From Siphonodentalium dalli (lineage: Eukaryota; Mollusca; Scaphopoda; Gadilida; Siphonodentaliidae): a stretch of 64,000 nucleotides of DNA. Position 1 is the stretch's first letter; each line of letters starts with the position of its first letter. The stretch is taken from positions 994,001-1,058,000 of the forward strand of contig CP136064.1 of the NCBI GenBank assembly GCA_032622095.1, in the 5' to 3' direction. The position numbers and the translations under genes are program-made. Positions 40,300 through 55,073 of this stretch are shown here, piece by piece. The notes beneath the pieces are model-generated. The model ran no database searches. It was not told the DNA's origin and saw only the letters and a list, made by a program, of their open reading frames with translations.

Positions 40300-42589
40300 A
40301 TGGTGGAGTACGGTTGGATATTTTCTATTTAGCGCATGTTTCTCCATACCGCGCCATGTCAAATCTGGCCATATCCGAATCGGGTTGTCATTTACAATGA
40401 CTACAGAAAATAAATATCTTCATGTTGGAATGCAAATGTATGTTTAGAGGAACAGATGTATCTCAACTTAAAGGGACATAAGTAACACAGTCACCAACTT
40501 TAAGGGGTATCTGCTATAGACTGGTTCCATGGTGGAGTACGGTTGGATATTTACTATTTGGCGCATGTTTCTCCATACCGCGCCATGTCAAATCTGGCCA
40601 TATCCGAATCGGGTTGTCATTTACAATGACTACAGAAAATAAATATCTTCATGTAGGAATGCAAATGTATGTTTAAAGGAACAGATGTATCTCAACTTAA
40701 AGGGACATAAGTAACACAGTCACCAACTTAAAGAGGTGTCTGATTTAGACTGGTTCCATGGTGGAGTACGGTTGGATATTTTCTATTTGGCGCATGTTTC
40801 TCCATACCGCGCCATGTAAAATCTGGCCATATCCGAATCGGGTTGTCATTTACAATGACTGCAGAAAATAAATATCTTCATGTTGGAATGCAAATGTATG
40901 TTTAAAGGAACAGATGTATCTCAACTTAAAGGGACATAAGTAACACAGTCACCAACTTAAAGAGGTGTCTGATTTAGACTGGTTCCATGGTGGAGTACGG
41001 TTGGATATTTTCTATTTGGCGCATGTTTCTCCATACCGCGCCATGTCAAATTTGGCCATATCCGAATCGGGTTGTCATTTACAATGACTACAGAAAATAA
41101 ATATCTTCATGTTGGAATGCAAATGTATGTTTAGAGGAACAGATGTATCTCAACTTAAAGGGACATAAGTAACACAGTCACCAACTTTAAGGGGTATCTG
41201 CTATAGACTGGTTCCATGGTGGAGTACGGTTGGATATTTTCAATTTGGCGCATGTTTCTCCATACCGCGCCATGTCAAATCTGGCCATATCCGAATCGGG
41301 TTGTCATTTACAATGACTGCAGAAAATATATATCTTCATGTTGGAATGCAAATGTATGTTTAAAGGAACAGATGTATCTCAACTTAAAGGGACATAAGTA
41401 ACACAGTCACCAACTTTAAGGGGTATCTGCTATAGACTGGTTCCATGGTGGAGTACGGTTGGATATTTTCAATTTGGCGCATGTTTCTCCATATCGCGCC
41501 ATGTCAAATCTGGCCCTATCCGAATCGGGTTGTCATTTACAATGACTACAGAAAATAAATATCTTCATGTTGGAATGCAAATGTATGTTTAAAGGAACAG
41601 ATGTATCTCAACTTAAAGGAACATAAGTAACACCGTCACCAACTTTAAGGGGTATCTGCTATAGACTGGTTACATGGTGGAGTACGGTTGGATATTTTCA
41701 ATTTTGCGCATGTTTCTCCATACCGCACCATGTCAAATCTGGCCATATCCGAATCGGGTTGTCATTTACAATGACTGCAGAAAATATATATCTTCATGTT
41801 GGAATGCAAATGTATGTTTAAAGGAACAGATGTATCTCAACTTAAAGGGACATAAGTAACACAGTCACCAACTTAAAGAGGTGTCTGATTTAGACTGGTT
41901 CCATGGTGGAGTACGGTTGGATATTTTCTATTTGGCGCATGTTTCTCCATACCGCGCCATGTCAAATCTGGCCATATCCGAATCGGGTTGTCATTTACAA
42001 TGACTACAGAAAATAAATATCTTCATGTTGGAATGCAAATGTATGTTTAGAGGAACAGATGTATCTCAACTTAAAGGGACATAAGTAACACAGTCACCAA
42101 CTTTAAGGGGTATCTGCTATAGACTGGTTCCATGGTGGAGTACGGTTGGATATTTACTATTTGGCGCATGTTTCTCCATACCGCGCCATGTCAAATCTGG
42201 CCATATCCGAATCGGGTTGTCATTTACAATGACTACAGAAAATAAATATCTTCATGTTGGAATGCAAATGTATGTTTAAAGGAACAGATGTATCTCAACT
42301 TAAAGGGACATAAGTAACACCGTCACCAACTTTAAGGGGTATCTGCTATAGACTGGTTCCATGGTGGAGTACTGTTGCATATTTTCAATTTGGCGCATGT
42401 TTTTCCATACCGCGCCATGTCAAATCTGGCCATATCCGAATCGGGTTGTCATTTACAATGACTACAGAAAATAAATATCTTCATGTTGGAATGCAAATGT
42501 ATGTTTAAAGGAACAGATGTATCTCAACTTAAAGGGACATAAGTAACACAGTCACCAACTTAAAGGGGTATCTGCTATAGACTGGTTCC
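39842..42589 (+). repeat. 12-monomer gamma block, copy 1 (k l b c d n f p m n h i)
   Basis: A distinctive order using the rare monomers p (50T, 72C, 176A, 190C, 228A) and m (32T, 54A, 114T). The same 12 monomers occur at 58403-61150. Private changes here include GTAGG in c (40529) and a C-to-T giving CAAATTTGG in n (40987). Confidence 0.83.
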
Positions 42590-44879
42590 ATGGTGGAGTA
42601 CGGTTGGATATTTTCAATTTGGCGCATGTTTCTCCATACCGCGCCATGTCAAATCTGGCCATATCCGAATCGGGTTGTCATTTACAATGACTGCAGAAAA
42701 TAAATATCTTCATGTTGGAATGCAAATGTATGTTTAAAGGAACAGATGTATCTCAACTTAAAGGGACATAAGTAACACAGTCACCAACTTAAAGAGGTGT
42801 CTGATTTAGACTGGTTCCATGGTGGAGTACGGTTGGATATTTTCTATTTAGCGCATGTTTCTCCATACCGCGCCATGTCAAATCTGGCCATATCCGAATC
42901 GGGTTGTCATTTACAATGACTACAGAAAATAAATATCTTCATGTTGGAATGCAAATGTATGTTTAGAGGAACAGATGTATCTCAACTTAAAGGGACATAA
43001 GTAAAACAGTCACCAACTTTAAGGGGTATCTGCTATAGACTGGTTCCATGGTGGAGTACGGTTGGATATTTACTATTTGGCGCATGTTTCTCCATACCGC
43101 GCCATGTCAAATCTGGCCATATCCGAATCGGGTTGTCATTTACAATGACTACAGAAAATAAATATCTTCATGTTGGAATGCAAATGTATGTTTAAAAAAA
43201 CAGATGTATCTCAACTTAAAGGGACATAAGTAACACAGTCACCAACTTAAAGAGGTGTCTGATTTAGACTGGTTCCATGGTGGAGTACGGTTGGATATTT
43301 TCTATTTGGCGCATGTTTCTCCATACCGCGCCATGTAAAATCTGGCCATATCCGAATCGGGTTGTCATTTACAATGACTGCAGAAAATAAATATCTTCAT
43401 GTTGGAATGCAAATGTATGTTTAAAGGAACAGATGTATCTCAACTTAAAGGGACATAAGTAACACAGTCACCAACTTAAAGAGGTGTCTGATTTAGACTG
43501 GTTCCATGGTGGAGTACGGTTGGATATTTTCTATTTGGCGCATGTTTCTCCATACCGCGCCATGTCAAATCTGGCCATATCCGAATCGGGTTGTCATTTA
43601 CAATGACTGCAGAAAATAAATATCTTCATGTTGGAATGCAAATGTATGTTTAGAGGAACAGATGTATCTCAACTTAAAGGGACATAAGTAACACAGTCAC
43701 CAACTTTAAGGGGTATCTGCTATAGACTGGTTCCATGGTGGAGTACGGTTGGATATTTTCAATTTGGCGCATGTTTCTCCATACCGCGCCATGTCAAATC
43801 TGGCCATATCCGAATCGGGTTGTCATTTACAATGACTGCAGAAAATATATATCTTCATGTTGGAATGCAAATGTATGTTTAAAGGAACAGATGTATCTCA
43901 ACTTAAAGGGACATAAGTAACACAGTCACCAACTTTAAGGGGTATCTGCTATAGACTGGTTCCATGGTGGAGTACGATTGGATATTTTCAATTTGGCGCA
44001 TGTTTCTCCATATCGCGCCATGTCAAATCTGGCCCTATCCGAATCGGGTTGTCATTTACAATGACTACAGAAGATAAATATCTTCATGTTGGAATGCAAA
44101 TGTATGATTAAAGGAACAGATGTATCTCAACTTAAAGGGACATAAGTAACACCGTCACCAACTTTAAGGGGTATCTGCTATAGACTGGTTACATGGTGGA
44201 GTACGGTTGGATATTTACTATTTGGCGCATGTTTCTCCATACCGCGCCATGTCAAATCTGGCCATATCCGAATCGGGTTGTCATTTACAATGACTACAGA
44301 AAATAAATATCTTCATGTTGGAATGCAAATGTATGTTTAAAGGAACAGATGTATCTCAACTTAAAGGGACATAAGTAACACCGTCACCAACTTTAAGGGG
44401 TATCTGCTATAGACTGGTTCCATGGTGGAGTACTGTTGCATATTTTCAATTTGGCGCATGTTTTTCCATACCGCGCCATGTCAAATCTGGCCATATCCGA
44501 ATCGGGTTGTCATTTACAATGACTACAGAAAATAAATATCTTCATGTTGGAATGCAAATGTATGTTTAAAGGAACAGATGTATCTCAACTTAAAGGGACA
44601 TAAGTAACACAGTCACCAACTTAAAGGGGTATCTGCTATAGACTGGTTCCATGGTGGAGTACGGTTGAATATTTTCAATTTGGCGCATGTTTCTCCATAC
44701 CGCGCCATGTCAAATCTGGCCCTATCCGAATCGGGTTGTCATTTACAATGACTGCAGAAAATATATATCTTCATGGTGGAATGCAAATGTATGTTTAAAG
44801 GAACAGATGTATCTCAACTTAAAGGGACATAAGTAACACAGTCACCAACTTTATGGGGTATCTGCTATAGACTGGTTCC

Positions 44880-45795
44880 ATGGTGGAGTACGGTTGGATA
44901 TTTTCAATTTGGAGCATGTTTCTCCATACCGCGCCATGTCAAATCTGGCCATATCCGAATCGGGTTGTCATTTACAATGACTGCAGAAAATAAATATCTT
45001 CATGTTGGAATGCAAATGTATGTTTAAAGGAACAGATGTATCTCAACTTAAAGGAACATAAGTAACACAGTCACCAACTTAAAGAGGTGTCTGATTTAGA
45101 CTGGTTCCATGGTGGAGTACGGTTGGATATTTTCAATTTGGCGCATGTTTCTCCATACCGCGCCATGTAAAATCTGGCCATATCCGAATCGGGTTGTCAT
45201 TTACAATGACTGCAGAAAATAAATATCTTCATGTTGGAATGCAAATGTATGTTTAAAGGAACAGATGTATCTCAACTTAAAGGGACATAAGTAACACAGT
45301 CACCAACTTTAAGGGGTATCTGCTATAGACTGGTTCCATGGTGGAGTACGGTTGGATATTTTCAATTTGGAGCATGTTTCTCCATACCGCGCCATGTCAA
45401 ATCTGGCCATATCCGAATCGGGTTGTCATTTACAATGACTGCAGAAAATAAATATCTTCATGTTGGAATGCAAATGTATGTTTAAAGGAACAGATGTATC
45501 TCAACTTAAAGGAACATAAGTAACACAGTCACCAACTTAAAGAGGTGTCTGATTTAGACTGGTTCCATGGTGGAGTACGGTTGGATATTTTCAATTTGGC
45601 GCATGTTTCTCCATACCGCGCCATGTAAAATCTGGCCATATCCGAATCGGGTTGTCATTTACAATGACTGCAGAAAATAAATATCTTCATGTTGGAATGC
45701 AAATGTATGTTTAAAGGAACAGATGTATCTCAACTTAAAGGGACATAAGTAACACAGTCACCAACTTAAAGAGGTGTCTGATTTAGACTGGTTCC
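44880..45795 (+). repeat. Duplicated k-l dimer (2 x 458 bp)
   Basis: k (34A, 176A) and l (61A) occur twice in a row. The first l ends with the TTTAAGGGG tail and the second with the TAAAGAGG tail. The same doubled dimer is at 49689-50604 and, with a 12-bp insertion, at 54498-55425. Confidence 0.85.
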
Positions 45796-46253
45796 ATGGT
45801 GGAGTACGGTTGGATATTTTCTATTTAGCGCATGTTTCTCCATACCGCGCCATGTCAAATCTGGCCATATCCGAATCGGGTTGTCATTTACAATGACTAC
45901 AGAAAATAAATATCTTCATGTTGGAATGCAAATGTATGTTTAGAGGAACAGATGTATCTCAACTTAAAGGGACATAAGTAACACAGTCACCAACTTTAAG
46001 GGGTATCTGCTATAGACTGGTTCCATGGTGGAGTACGGTTGGATATTTACTATTTGGCGCATGTTTCTCCATACCGCGCCATGTCAAATCTGGCCATATC
46101 CGAATCGGGTTGTCATTTACAATGACTACAGAAAATAAATATCTTCATGTTGGAATGCAAATGTATGTTTAAAGGAACAGATGTATCTCAACTTAAAGGG
46201 ACATAAGTAACACCGTCACCAACTTTAAGGGGTATCTGCTATAGACTGGTTCC

Positions 46254-46482
46254 ATGGTGGAGTACTGTTGCATATTTTCAATTTGGCGCATGTTTTTCCA
46301 TACCGCGCCATGTCAAATCTGGCCATATCCGAATCGGGTTGTCATTTACAATGACTACAGAAAATAAATATCTTCATGTTGGAATGCAAATGTATGTTTA
46401 AAGGAACAGATGTATCTCAACTTAAAGGAACATAAGTAACACCGTCACCAACTTTAAGGGGTATCTGCTATAGACTGGTTAC
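46254..46482 (+). repeat. i/p hybrid monomer at a superunit boundary
   Basis: The 5' part is i (13T, 18C, 43T) and the 3' part is p (176A, 190C, 228A). It is followed by m, the normal neighbour of p. It marks the join between the two 21-mer superunits. Confidence 0.82.
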
Positions 46483-49400
46483 ATGGTGGAGTACGGTTGG
46501 ATATTTTCAATTTTGCGCATGTTTCTCCATACCGCACCATGTCAAATCTGGCCATATCCGAATCGGGTTGTCATTTACAATGACTGCAGAAAATATATAT
46601 CTTCATGTTGGAATGCAAATGTATGTTTAAAGGAACAGATGTATCTCAACTTAAAGGGACATAAGTAACACAGTCACCAACTTAAAGAGGTGTCTGATTT
46701 AGACTGGTTCCATGGTGGAGTACGGTTGGATATTTTCTATTTGGCGCATGTTTCTCCATACCGCGCCATGTCAAATCTGGCCATATCCGAATCGGGTTGT
46801 CATTTACAATGACTACAGAAAATAAATATCTTCATGTTGGAATGCAAATGTATGTTTAGAGGAACAGATGTATCTCAACTTAAAGGGACATAAGTAACAC
46901 AGTCACCAACTTTAAGGGGTATCTGCTATAGACTGGTTCCATGGTGGAGTACGGTTGGATATTTACTATTTGGCGCATGTTTCTCCATACCGCGCCATGT
47001 CAAATCTGGCCATATCCGAATCGGGTTGTCATTTACAATGACTACAGAAAATAAATATCTTCATGTTGGAATGCAAATGTATGTTTAAAGGAACAGATGT
47101 ATCTCAACTTAAAGGGACATAAGTAACACCGTCACCAACTTTAAGGGGTATCTGCTATAGACTGGTTCCATGGTGGAGTACTGTTGCATATTTTCAATTT
47201 GGCGCATGTTTTTCCATACCGCGCCATGTCAAATCTGGCCATATCCGAATCGGGTTGTCATTTACAATGACTACAGAAAATAAATATCTTCATGTTGGAA
47301 TGCAAATGTATGTTTAAAGGAACAGATGTATCTCAACTTAAAGGGACATAAGTAACACAGTCACCAACTTAAAGGGGTATCTGCTATAGACTGGTTCCAT
47401 GGTGGAGTACGGTTGGATATTTTCAATTTGGCGCATGTTTCTCCATACCGCGCCATGTCAAATCTGGCCATATCCGAATCGGGTTGTCATTTACAATGAC
47501 TGCAGAAAATAAATATCTTCATGTTGGAATGCAAATGTATGTTTAAAGGAACAGATGTATCTCAACTTAAAGGGACATAAGTAACACAGTCACCAACTTA
47601 AAGAGGTGTCTGATTTAGACTGGTTCCATGGTGGAGTACGGTTGGATATTTTCTATTTAGCGCATGTTTCTCCATACCGCGCCATGTCAAATCTGGCCAT
47701 ATCCGAATCGGGTTGTCATTTACAATGACTACAGAAAATAAATATCTTCATGTTGGAATGCAAATGTATGTTTAGAGGAACAGATGTATCTCAACTTAAA
47801 GGGACATAAGTAACACAGTCACCAACTTTAAGGGGTATCTGCTATAGACTGGTTCCATGGTGGAGTACGGTTGGATATTTACTATTTGGCGCATGTTTCT
47901 CCATACCGCGCCATGTCAAATCTGGCCATATCCGAATCGGGTTGTCATTTACAATGACTACAGAAAATAAATATCTTCATGTTGGAATGCAAATGTATGT
48001 TTAAAAAAACAGATGTATCTCAACTTAAAGGGACATAAGTAACACAGTCACCAACTTAAAGAGGTGTCTGATTTAGACTGGTTCCATGGTGGAGTACGGT
48101 TGGATATTTTCTATTTGGCGCATGTTTCTCCATACCGCGCCATGTAAAATCTGGCCATATCCGAATCGGGTTGTCATTTACAATGACTGCAGAAAATAAA
48201 TATCTTCATGTTGGAATGCAAATGTATGTTTAAAGGAACAGATGTATCTCAACTTAAAGGGACATAAGTAACACAGTCACCAACTTAAAGAGGTGTCTGA
48301 TTTAGACTGGTTCCATGGTGGAGTACGGTTGGATATTTTCTATTTGGCGCATGTTTCTCCATACCGCGCCATGTCAAATCTGGCCATATCCGAATCGGGT
48401 TGTCATTTACAATGACTGCAGAAAATAAATATCTTCATGTTGGAATGCAAATGTATGTTTAGAGGAACAGATGTATCTCAACTTAAAGGGACATAAGTAA
48501 CACAGTCACCAACTTTAAGGGGTATCTGCTATAGACTGGTTCCATGGTGGAGTACGGTTGGATATTTTCAATTTGGCGCATGTTTCTCCATACCGCGCCA
48601 TGTCAAATCTGGCCATATCCGAATCGGGTTGTCATTTACAATGACTGCAGAAAATATATATCTTCATGTTGGAATGCAAATGTATGTTTAAAGGAACAGA
48701 TGTATCTCAACTTAAAGGGACATAAGTAACACAGTCACCAACTTTAAGGGGTATCTGCTATAGACTGGTTCCATGGTGGAGTACGATTGGATATTTTCAA
48801 TTTGGCGCATGTTTCTCCATATCGCGCCATGTCAAATCTGGCCCTATCCGAATCGGGTTGTCATTTACAATGACTACAGAAGATAAATATCTTCATGTTG
48901 GAATGCAAATGTATGATTAAAGGAACAGATGTATCTCAACTTAAAGGGACATAAGTAACACCGTCACCAACTTTAAGGGGTATCTGCTATAGACTGGTTA
49001 CATGGTGGAGTACGGTTGGATATTTACTATTTGGCGCATGTTTCTCCATACCGCGCCATGTCAAATCTGGCCATATCCGAATCGGGTTGTCATTTACAAT
49101 GACTACAGAAAATAAATATCTTCATGTTGGAATGCAAATGTATGTTTAAAGGAACAGATGTATCTCAACTTAAAGGGACATAAGTAACACCGTCACCAAC
49201 TTTAAGGGGTATCTGCTATAGACTGGTTCCATGGTGGAGTACTGTTGCATATTTTCAATTTGGCGCATGTTTTTCCATACCGCGCCATGTCAAATCTGGC
49301 CATATCCGAATCGGGTTGTCATTTACAATGACTACAGAAAATAAATATCTTCATGTTGGAATGCAAATGTATGTTTAAAGGAACAGATGTATCTCAACTT

Positions 49401-50833
49401 AAAGGGACATAAGTAACACAGTCACCAACTTAAAGGGGTATCTGCTATAGACTGGTTCCATGGTGGAGTACGGTTGAATATTTTCAATTTGGCGCATGTT
49501 TCTCCATACCGCGCCATGTCAAATCTGGCCCTATCCGAATCGGGTTGTCATTTACAATGACTGCAGAAAATATATATCTTCATGGTGGAATGCAAATGTA
49601 TGTTTAAAGGAACAGATGTATCTCAACTTAAAGGGACATAAGTAACACAGTCACCAACTTTATGGGGTATCTGCTATAGACTGGTTCCATGGTGGAGTAC
49701 GGTTGGATATTTTCAATTTGGAGCATGTTTCTCCATACCGCGCCATGTCAAATCTGGCCATATCCGAATCGGGTTGTCATTTACAATGACTGCAGAAAAT
49801 AAATATCTTCATGTTGGAATGCAAATGTATGTTTAAAGGAACAGATGTATCTCAACTTAAAGGAACATAAGTAACACAGTCACCAACTTAAAGAGGTGTC
49901 TGATTTAGACTGGTTCCATGGTGGAGTACGGTTGGATATTTTCAATTTGGCGCATGTTTCTCCATACCGCGCCATGTAAAATCTGGCCATATCCGAATCG
50001 GGTTGTCATTTACAATGACTGCAGAAAATAAATATCTTCATGTTGGAATGCAAATGTATGTTTAAAGGAACAGATGTATCTCAACTTAAAGGGACATAAG
50101 TAACACAGTCACCAACTTTAAGGGGTATCTGCTATAGACTGGTTCCATGGTGGAGTACGGTTGGATATTTTCAATTTGGAGCATGTTTCTCCATACCGCG
50201 CCATGTCAAATCTGGCCATATCCGAATCGGGTTGTCATTTACAATGACTGCAGAAAATAAATATCTTCATGTTGGAATGCAAATGTATGTTTAAAGGAAC
50301 AGATGTATCTCAACTTAAAGGAACATAAGTAACACAGTCACCAACTTAAAGAGGTGTCTGATTTAGACTGGTTCCATGGTGGAGTACGGTTGGATATTTT
50401 CAATTTGGCGCATGTTTCTCCATACCGCGCCATGTAAAATCTGGCCATATCCGAATCGGGTTGTCATTTACAATGACTGCAGAAAATAAATATCTTCATG
50501 TTGGAATGCAAATGTATGTTTAAAGGAACAGATGTATCTCAACTTAAAGGGACATAAGTAACACAGTCACCAACTTAAAGAGGTGTCTGATTTAGACTGG
50601 TTCCATGGTGGAGTACGGTTGGATATTTTCTATTTAGCGCATGTTTCTCCATACCGCGCCATGTCAAATCTGGCCATATCCGAATCGGGTTGTCATTTAC
50701 AATGACTACAGAAAATAAATATCTTCATGTTGGAATGCAAATGTATGTTTAGAGGAACAGATGTATCTCAACTTAAAGGGACATAAGTAACACAGTCACC
50801 AACTTTAAGGGGTATCTGCTATAGACTGGTTCC
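46483..50833 (+). repeat. 21-mer gamma superunit, copy 2 (19 of 21 monomers)
   Basis: Repeats 41674-46024 in order, m to b. After the final b (50605) it continues with c d o b c d instead of h and i/p. The marks TTTATGGGG and the doubled k-l are retained. Confidence 0.83.
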
Positions 50834-53810
50834 ATGGTGGAGTACGGTTGGATATTTACTATTTGGCGCATGTTTCTCCATACCGCGCCATGTCAAATCT
50901 GGCCATATCCGAATCGGGTTGTCATTTACAATGACTACAGAAAATAAATATCTTCATGTTGGAATGCAAATGTATGTTTAAAGGAACAGATGTATCTCAA
51001 CTTAAAGGGACATAAGTAACACAGTCACCAACTTAAAGAGGTGTCTGATTTAGACTGGTTCCATGGTGGAGTACGGTTGGATATTTTCTATTTGGCGCAT
51101 GTTTCTCCATACCACGCCATGTAAAATCTGGCCATATCCGAATCGGGTTGTCATTTACAATGACTGCAGAAAATAAATATCTTCATGTTGGAATGCAAAT
51201 GTATGTTTAAAGGAACAGATGTATCTCAACTTAAAGGGACATAAGTAACACAGTCACCAACTTAAAGAGGTGTCTGATTTAGACTGGTTCCATGGTGGAG
51301 TACGGTTGGATATTTTCTATTTGGCGCATGTTTCTCCATACCGCGCCATGTCAAATCTGGCCATATCCGAATCGGGTTGTCATTTACAATGACTGCAGAA
51401 AATAAATATCTTCATGTTGGAATGCAAATGTATGTTTAAAGGAACAGATGTATCTCAACTTAAAGGGACATAAGTAACACAGTCACCAACTTAAAGAGGT
51501 GTCTGATTTAGACTGGTTCCATGGTGGAGTACGGTTGGATATTTTCTATTTAGCGCATGTTTCTCCATACCGCGCCATGTCAAATCTGGCCATATCCGAA
51601 TCGGGTTGTCATTTACAATGACTACAGAAAATAAATATCTTCATGTTGGAATGCAAATGTATGTTTAGAGGAACAGATGTATCTCAACTTAAAGGGACAT
51701 AAGTAACACAGTCACCAACTTTAAGGGGTATCTGCTATAGACTGGTTCCATGGTGGAGTACGGTTGGATATTTACTATTTGGCGCATGTTTCTCCATACC
51801 GCGCCATGTCAAATCTGGCCATATCCGAATCGGGTTGTCATTTACAATGACTACAGAAAATAAATATCTTCATGTTGGAATGCAAATGTATGTTTAAAAA
51901 AACAGATGTATCTCAACTTAAAGGGACATAAGTAACACAGTCACCAACTTAAAGAGGTGTCTGATTTAGACTGGTTCCATGGTGGAGTACGGTTGGATAT
52001 TTTCTATTTGGCGCATGTTTCTCCATACCGCGCCATGTAAAATCTGGCCATATCCGAATCGGGTTGTCATTTACAATGACTGCAGAAAATAAATATCTTC
52101 ATGTTGGAATGCAAATGTATGTTTAAAGGAACAGATGTATCTCAACTTAAAGGGACATAAGTAACACAGTCACCAACTTAAAGAGGTGTCTGATTTAGAC
52201 TGGTTCCATGGTGGAGTACGGTTGGATATTTTCTATTTGGCGCATGTTTCTCCATACCGCGCCATGTCAAATCTGGCCATATCCGAATCGGGTTGTCATT
52301 TACAATGACTGCAGAAAATAAATATCTTCATGTTGGAATGCAAATGTATGTTTAGAGGAACAGATGTATCTCAACTTAAAGGGACATAAGTAACACAGTC
52401 ACCAACTTTAAGGGGTATCTGCTATAGACTGGTTCCATGGTGGAGTACGGTTGGATATTTTCAATTTGGCGCATGTTTCTCCATACCGCGCCATGTCAAA
52501 TCTGGCCATATCCGAATCGGGTTGTCATTTACAATGACTGCAGAAAATATATATCTTCATGTTGGAATGCAAATGTATGTTTAAAGGAACAGATGTATCT
52601 CAACTTAAAGGGACATAAGTAACACAGTCACCAACTTTAAGGGGTATCTGCTATAGACTGGTTCCATGGTGGAGTACGATTGGATATTTTCAATTTGGCG
52701 CATGTTTCTCCATATCGCGCCATGTCAAATCTGGCCCTATCCGAATCGGGTTGTCATTTACAATGACTACAGAAAATAAATATCTTCATGTTGGAATGCA
52801 AATGTATGTTTAAAGGAACAGATGTATCTCAACTTAAAGGGACATAAGTAACACCGTCACCAACTTTAAGGGGTATCTGCTATAGACTGGTTCCATGGTG
52901 GAGTACTGTTGCATATTTTCAATTTGGCGCATGTTTTTCCATACCGCGCCATGTCAAATCTGGCCATATCCGAATCGGGTTGTCATTTACAATGACTACA
53001 GAAAATAAATATCTTCATGTTGGAATGCAAATGTATGTTTAAAGGAACAGATGTATCTCAACTTAAAGGGACATAAGTAACACAGTCACCAACTTAAAGG
53101 GGTATCTGCTATAGACTGGTTCCATGGTGGAGTACGGTTGAATATTTTCAATTTGGCGCATGTTTCTCCATACCGCGCCATGTCAAATCTGGCCCTATCC
53201 GAATCGGGTTGTCATTTACAATGACTGCAGAAAATATATATCTTCATGGTGGAATGCAAATGTATGTTTAAAGGAACAGATGTATCTCAACTTAAAGGGA
53301 CATAAGTAACACAGTCACCAACTTTAAGGGGTATCTGCTATAGACTGGTTCCATGGTGGAGTACGGTTGGATATTTTCAATTTGGAGCATGTTTCTCCAT
53401 ACCGCGCCATGTCAAATCTGGCCATATCCGAATCGGGTTGTCATTTACAATGACTGCAGAAAATAAATATCTTCATGTTGGAATGCAAATGTATGTTTAA
53501 AGGAACAGATGTATCTCAACTTAAAGGAACATAAGTAACACAGTCACCAACTTAAAGAGGTGTCTGATTTAGACTGGTTCCATGGTGGAGTACGGTTGGA
53601 TATTTTCAATTTGGCGCATGTTTCTCCATACCGCGCCATGTAAAATCTGGCCATATCCGAATCGGGTTGTCATTTACAATGACTGCAGAAAATAAATATC
53701 TTCATGTTGGAATGCAAATGTATGTTTAAAGGAACAGATGTATCTCAACTTAAAGGGACATAAGTAACACAGTCACCAACTTAAAGAGGTGTCTGATTTA
53801 GACTGGTTCC
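50605..53810 (+). repeat. Gamma unit b c d o b c d e f g/h i j k l (14-mer)
   Basis: The standard 15-mer minus one. The monomer at 52666 begins as g (14A, 50T, 72C) and ends as h (110A, 144T, 190C, 228C), so a single crossover fused the two and lost one monomer. The d copy at 51063 has a private G-to-A at a CpG (CCACGCC). Confidence 0.83.
52666..52894 (+). repeat. g/h hybrid monomer
   Basis: 14A, 50T and 72C are from g; 110A, 144T, 190C and 228C are from h. The join is between positions 72 and 110. The neighbours are f and i, so exactly one monomer was lost. Confidence 0.85.
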
Positions 53811-54039
53811 ATGGTGGAGTACGGTTGGATATTTTCTATTTAGCGCATGTTTCTCCATACCGCGCCATGTCAAATCTGGCCATATCCGAATCGGGTTGTC
53901 ATTTACAATGACTACAGAAAATAAATATCTTCATGTTGGAATGCAAATGTATGTTTAAAGGAACAGATGTATCTCAACTTAAAGGGACATAAGTAACACC
54001 GTCACCAACTTTAAGGGGTATCTGCTATAGACTGGTTCC
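53811..54039 (+). repeat. b/h hybrid monomer
   Basis: 27T and 32A are from b; 148A and 190C are from h. The join lies between positions 32 and 148. The neighbours are l and i. Confidence 0.82.
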
Positions 54040-55073
54040 ATGGTGGAGTACTGTTGCATATTTTCAATTTGGCGCATGTTTTTCCATACCGCGCCATGTC
54101 AAATCTGGCCATATCCGAATCGGGTTGTCATTTACAATGACTACAGAAAATAAATATCTTCATGTTGGAATGCAAATGTATGTTTAAAGGAACAGATGTA
54201 TCTCAACTTAAAGGGACATAAGTAACACAGTCACCAACTTAAAGGGGTATCTGCTATAGACTGGTTCCATGGTGGAGTACGGTTGAATATTTTCAATTTG
54301 GCGCATGTTTCTCCATACCGCGCCATGTCAAATCTGGCCCTATCCGAATCGGGTTGTCATTTACAATGACTGCAGAAAATATATATCTTCATGGTGGAAT
54401 GCAAATGTATGTTTAAAGGAACAGATGTATCTCAACTTAAAGGGACATAAGTAACACAGTCACCAACTTTATGGGGTATCTGCTATAGACTGGTTCCATG
54501 GTGGAGTACGGTTGGATATTTTCAATTTGGAGCATGTTTCTCCATACCGCGCCATGTCAAATCTGGCCATATCCGAATCGGGTTGTCATTTACAATGACT
54601 GCAGAAAATAAATATCTTCATGTTGGAATGCAAATGTATGTTTAAAGGAACAGATGTATCTCAACTTAAAGGAACATAAGTAACACAGTCACCAACTTAA
54701 AGAGGTGTCTGATTTAGACTGGTTCCATGGTGGAGTACGGTTGGATATTTTCAATTTGGCGCATGTTTCTCCATACCGCGCCATGTAAAATCTGGCCATA
54801 TCCGAATCGGGTTGTCATTTACAATGACTGCAGAAAATAAATATCTTCATGTTGGAATGCAAATGTATGTTTAAAGGAACAGATGTATCTCAACTTAAAG
54901 GGACATAAGTAACACAGTCACCAACTTTAAGGGGTATCTGCTATAGACTGGTTCCATGGTGGAGTACGGTTGGATATTTTCAATTTGGAGCATGTTTCTC
55001 CATACCGCGCCATGTCAAATCTGGCCATATCCGAATCGGGTTGTCATTTACAATGACTGCAGAAAATAAATAT

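Larger units (their letters stand above)
41674..46482 (+). repeat. 21-mer gamma superunit, copy 1 (4809 bp)
   Basis: Order m n h i a b c d e f g h i j k l k l b h i/p. The first 19 monomers are repeated at 46483-50833 at an offset of exactly 4809 bp. Shared marks are a 204T change in the tail of j (TTTATGGGG, in the monomers at 44651 and 49460) and a doubled k-l pair in which the first l has the unusual 202T/206G tail. The b monomer at 42819 has a private GTAAAACAG. Confidence 0.83.
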
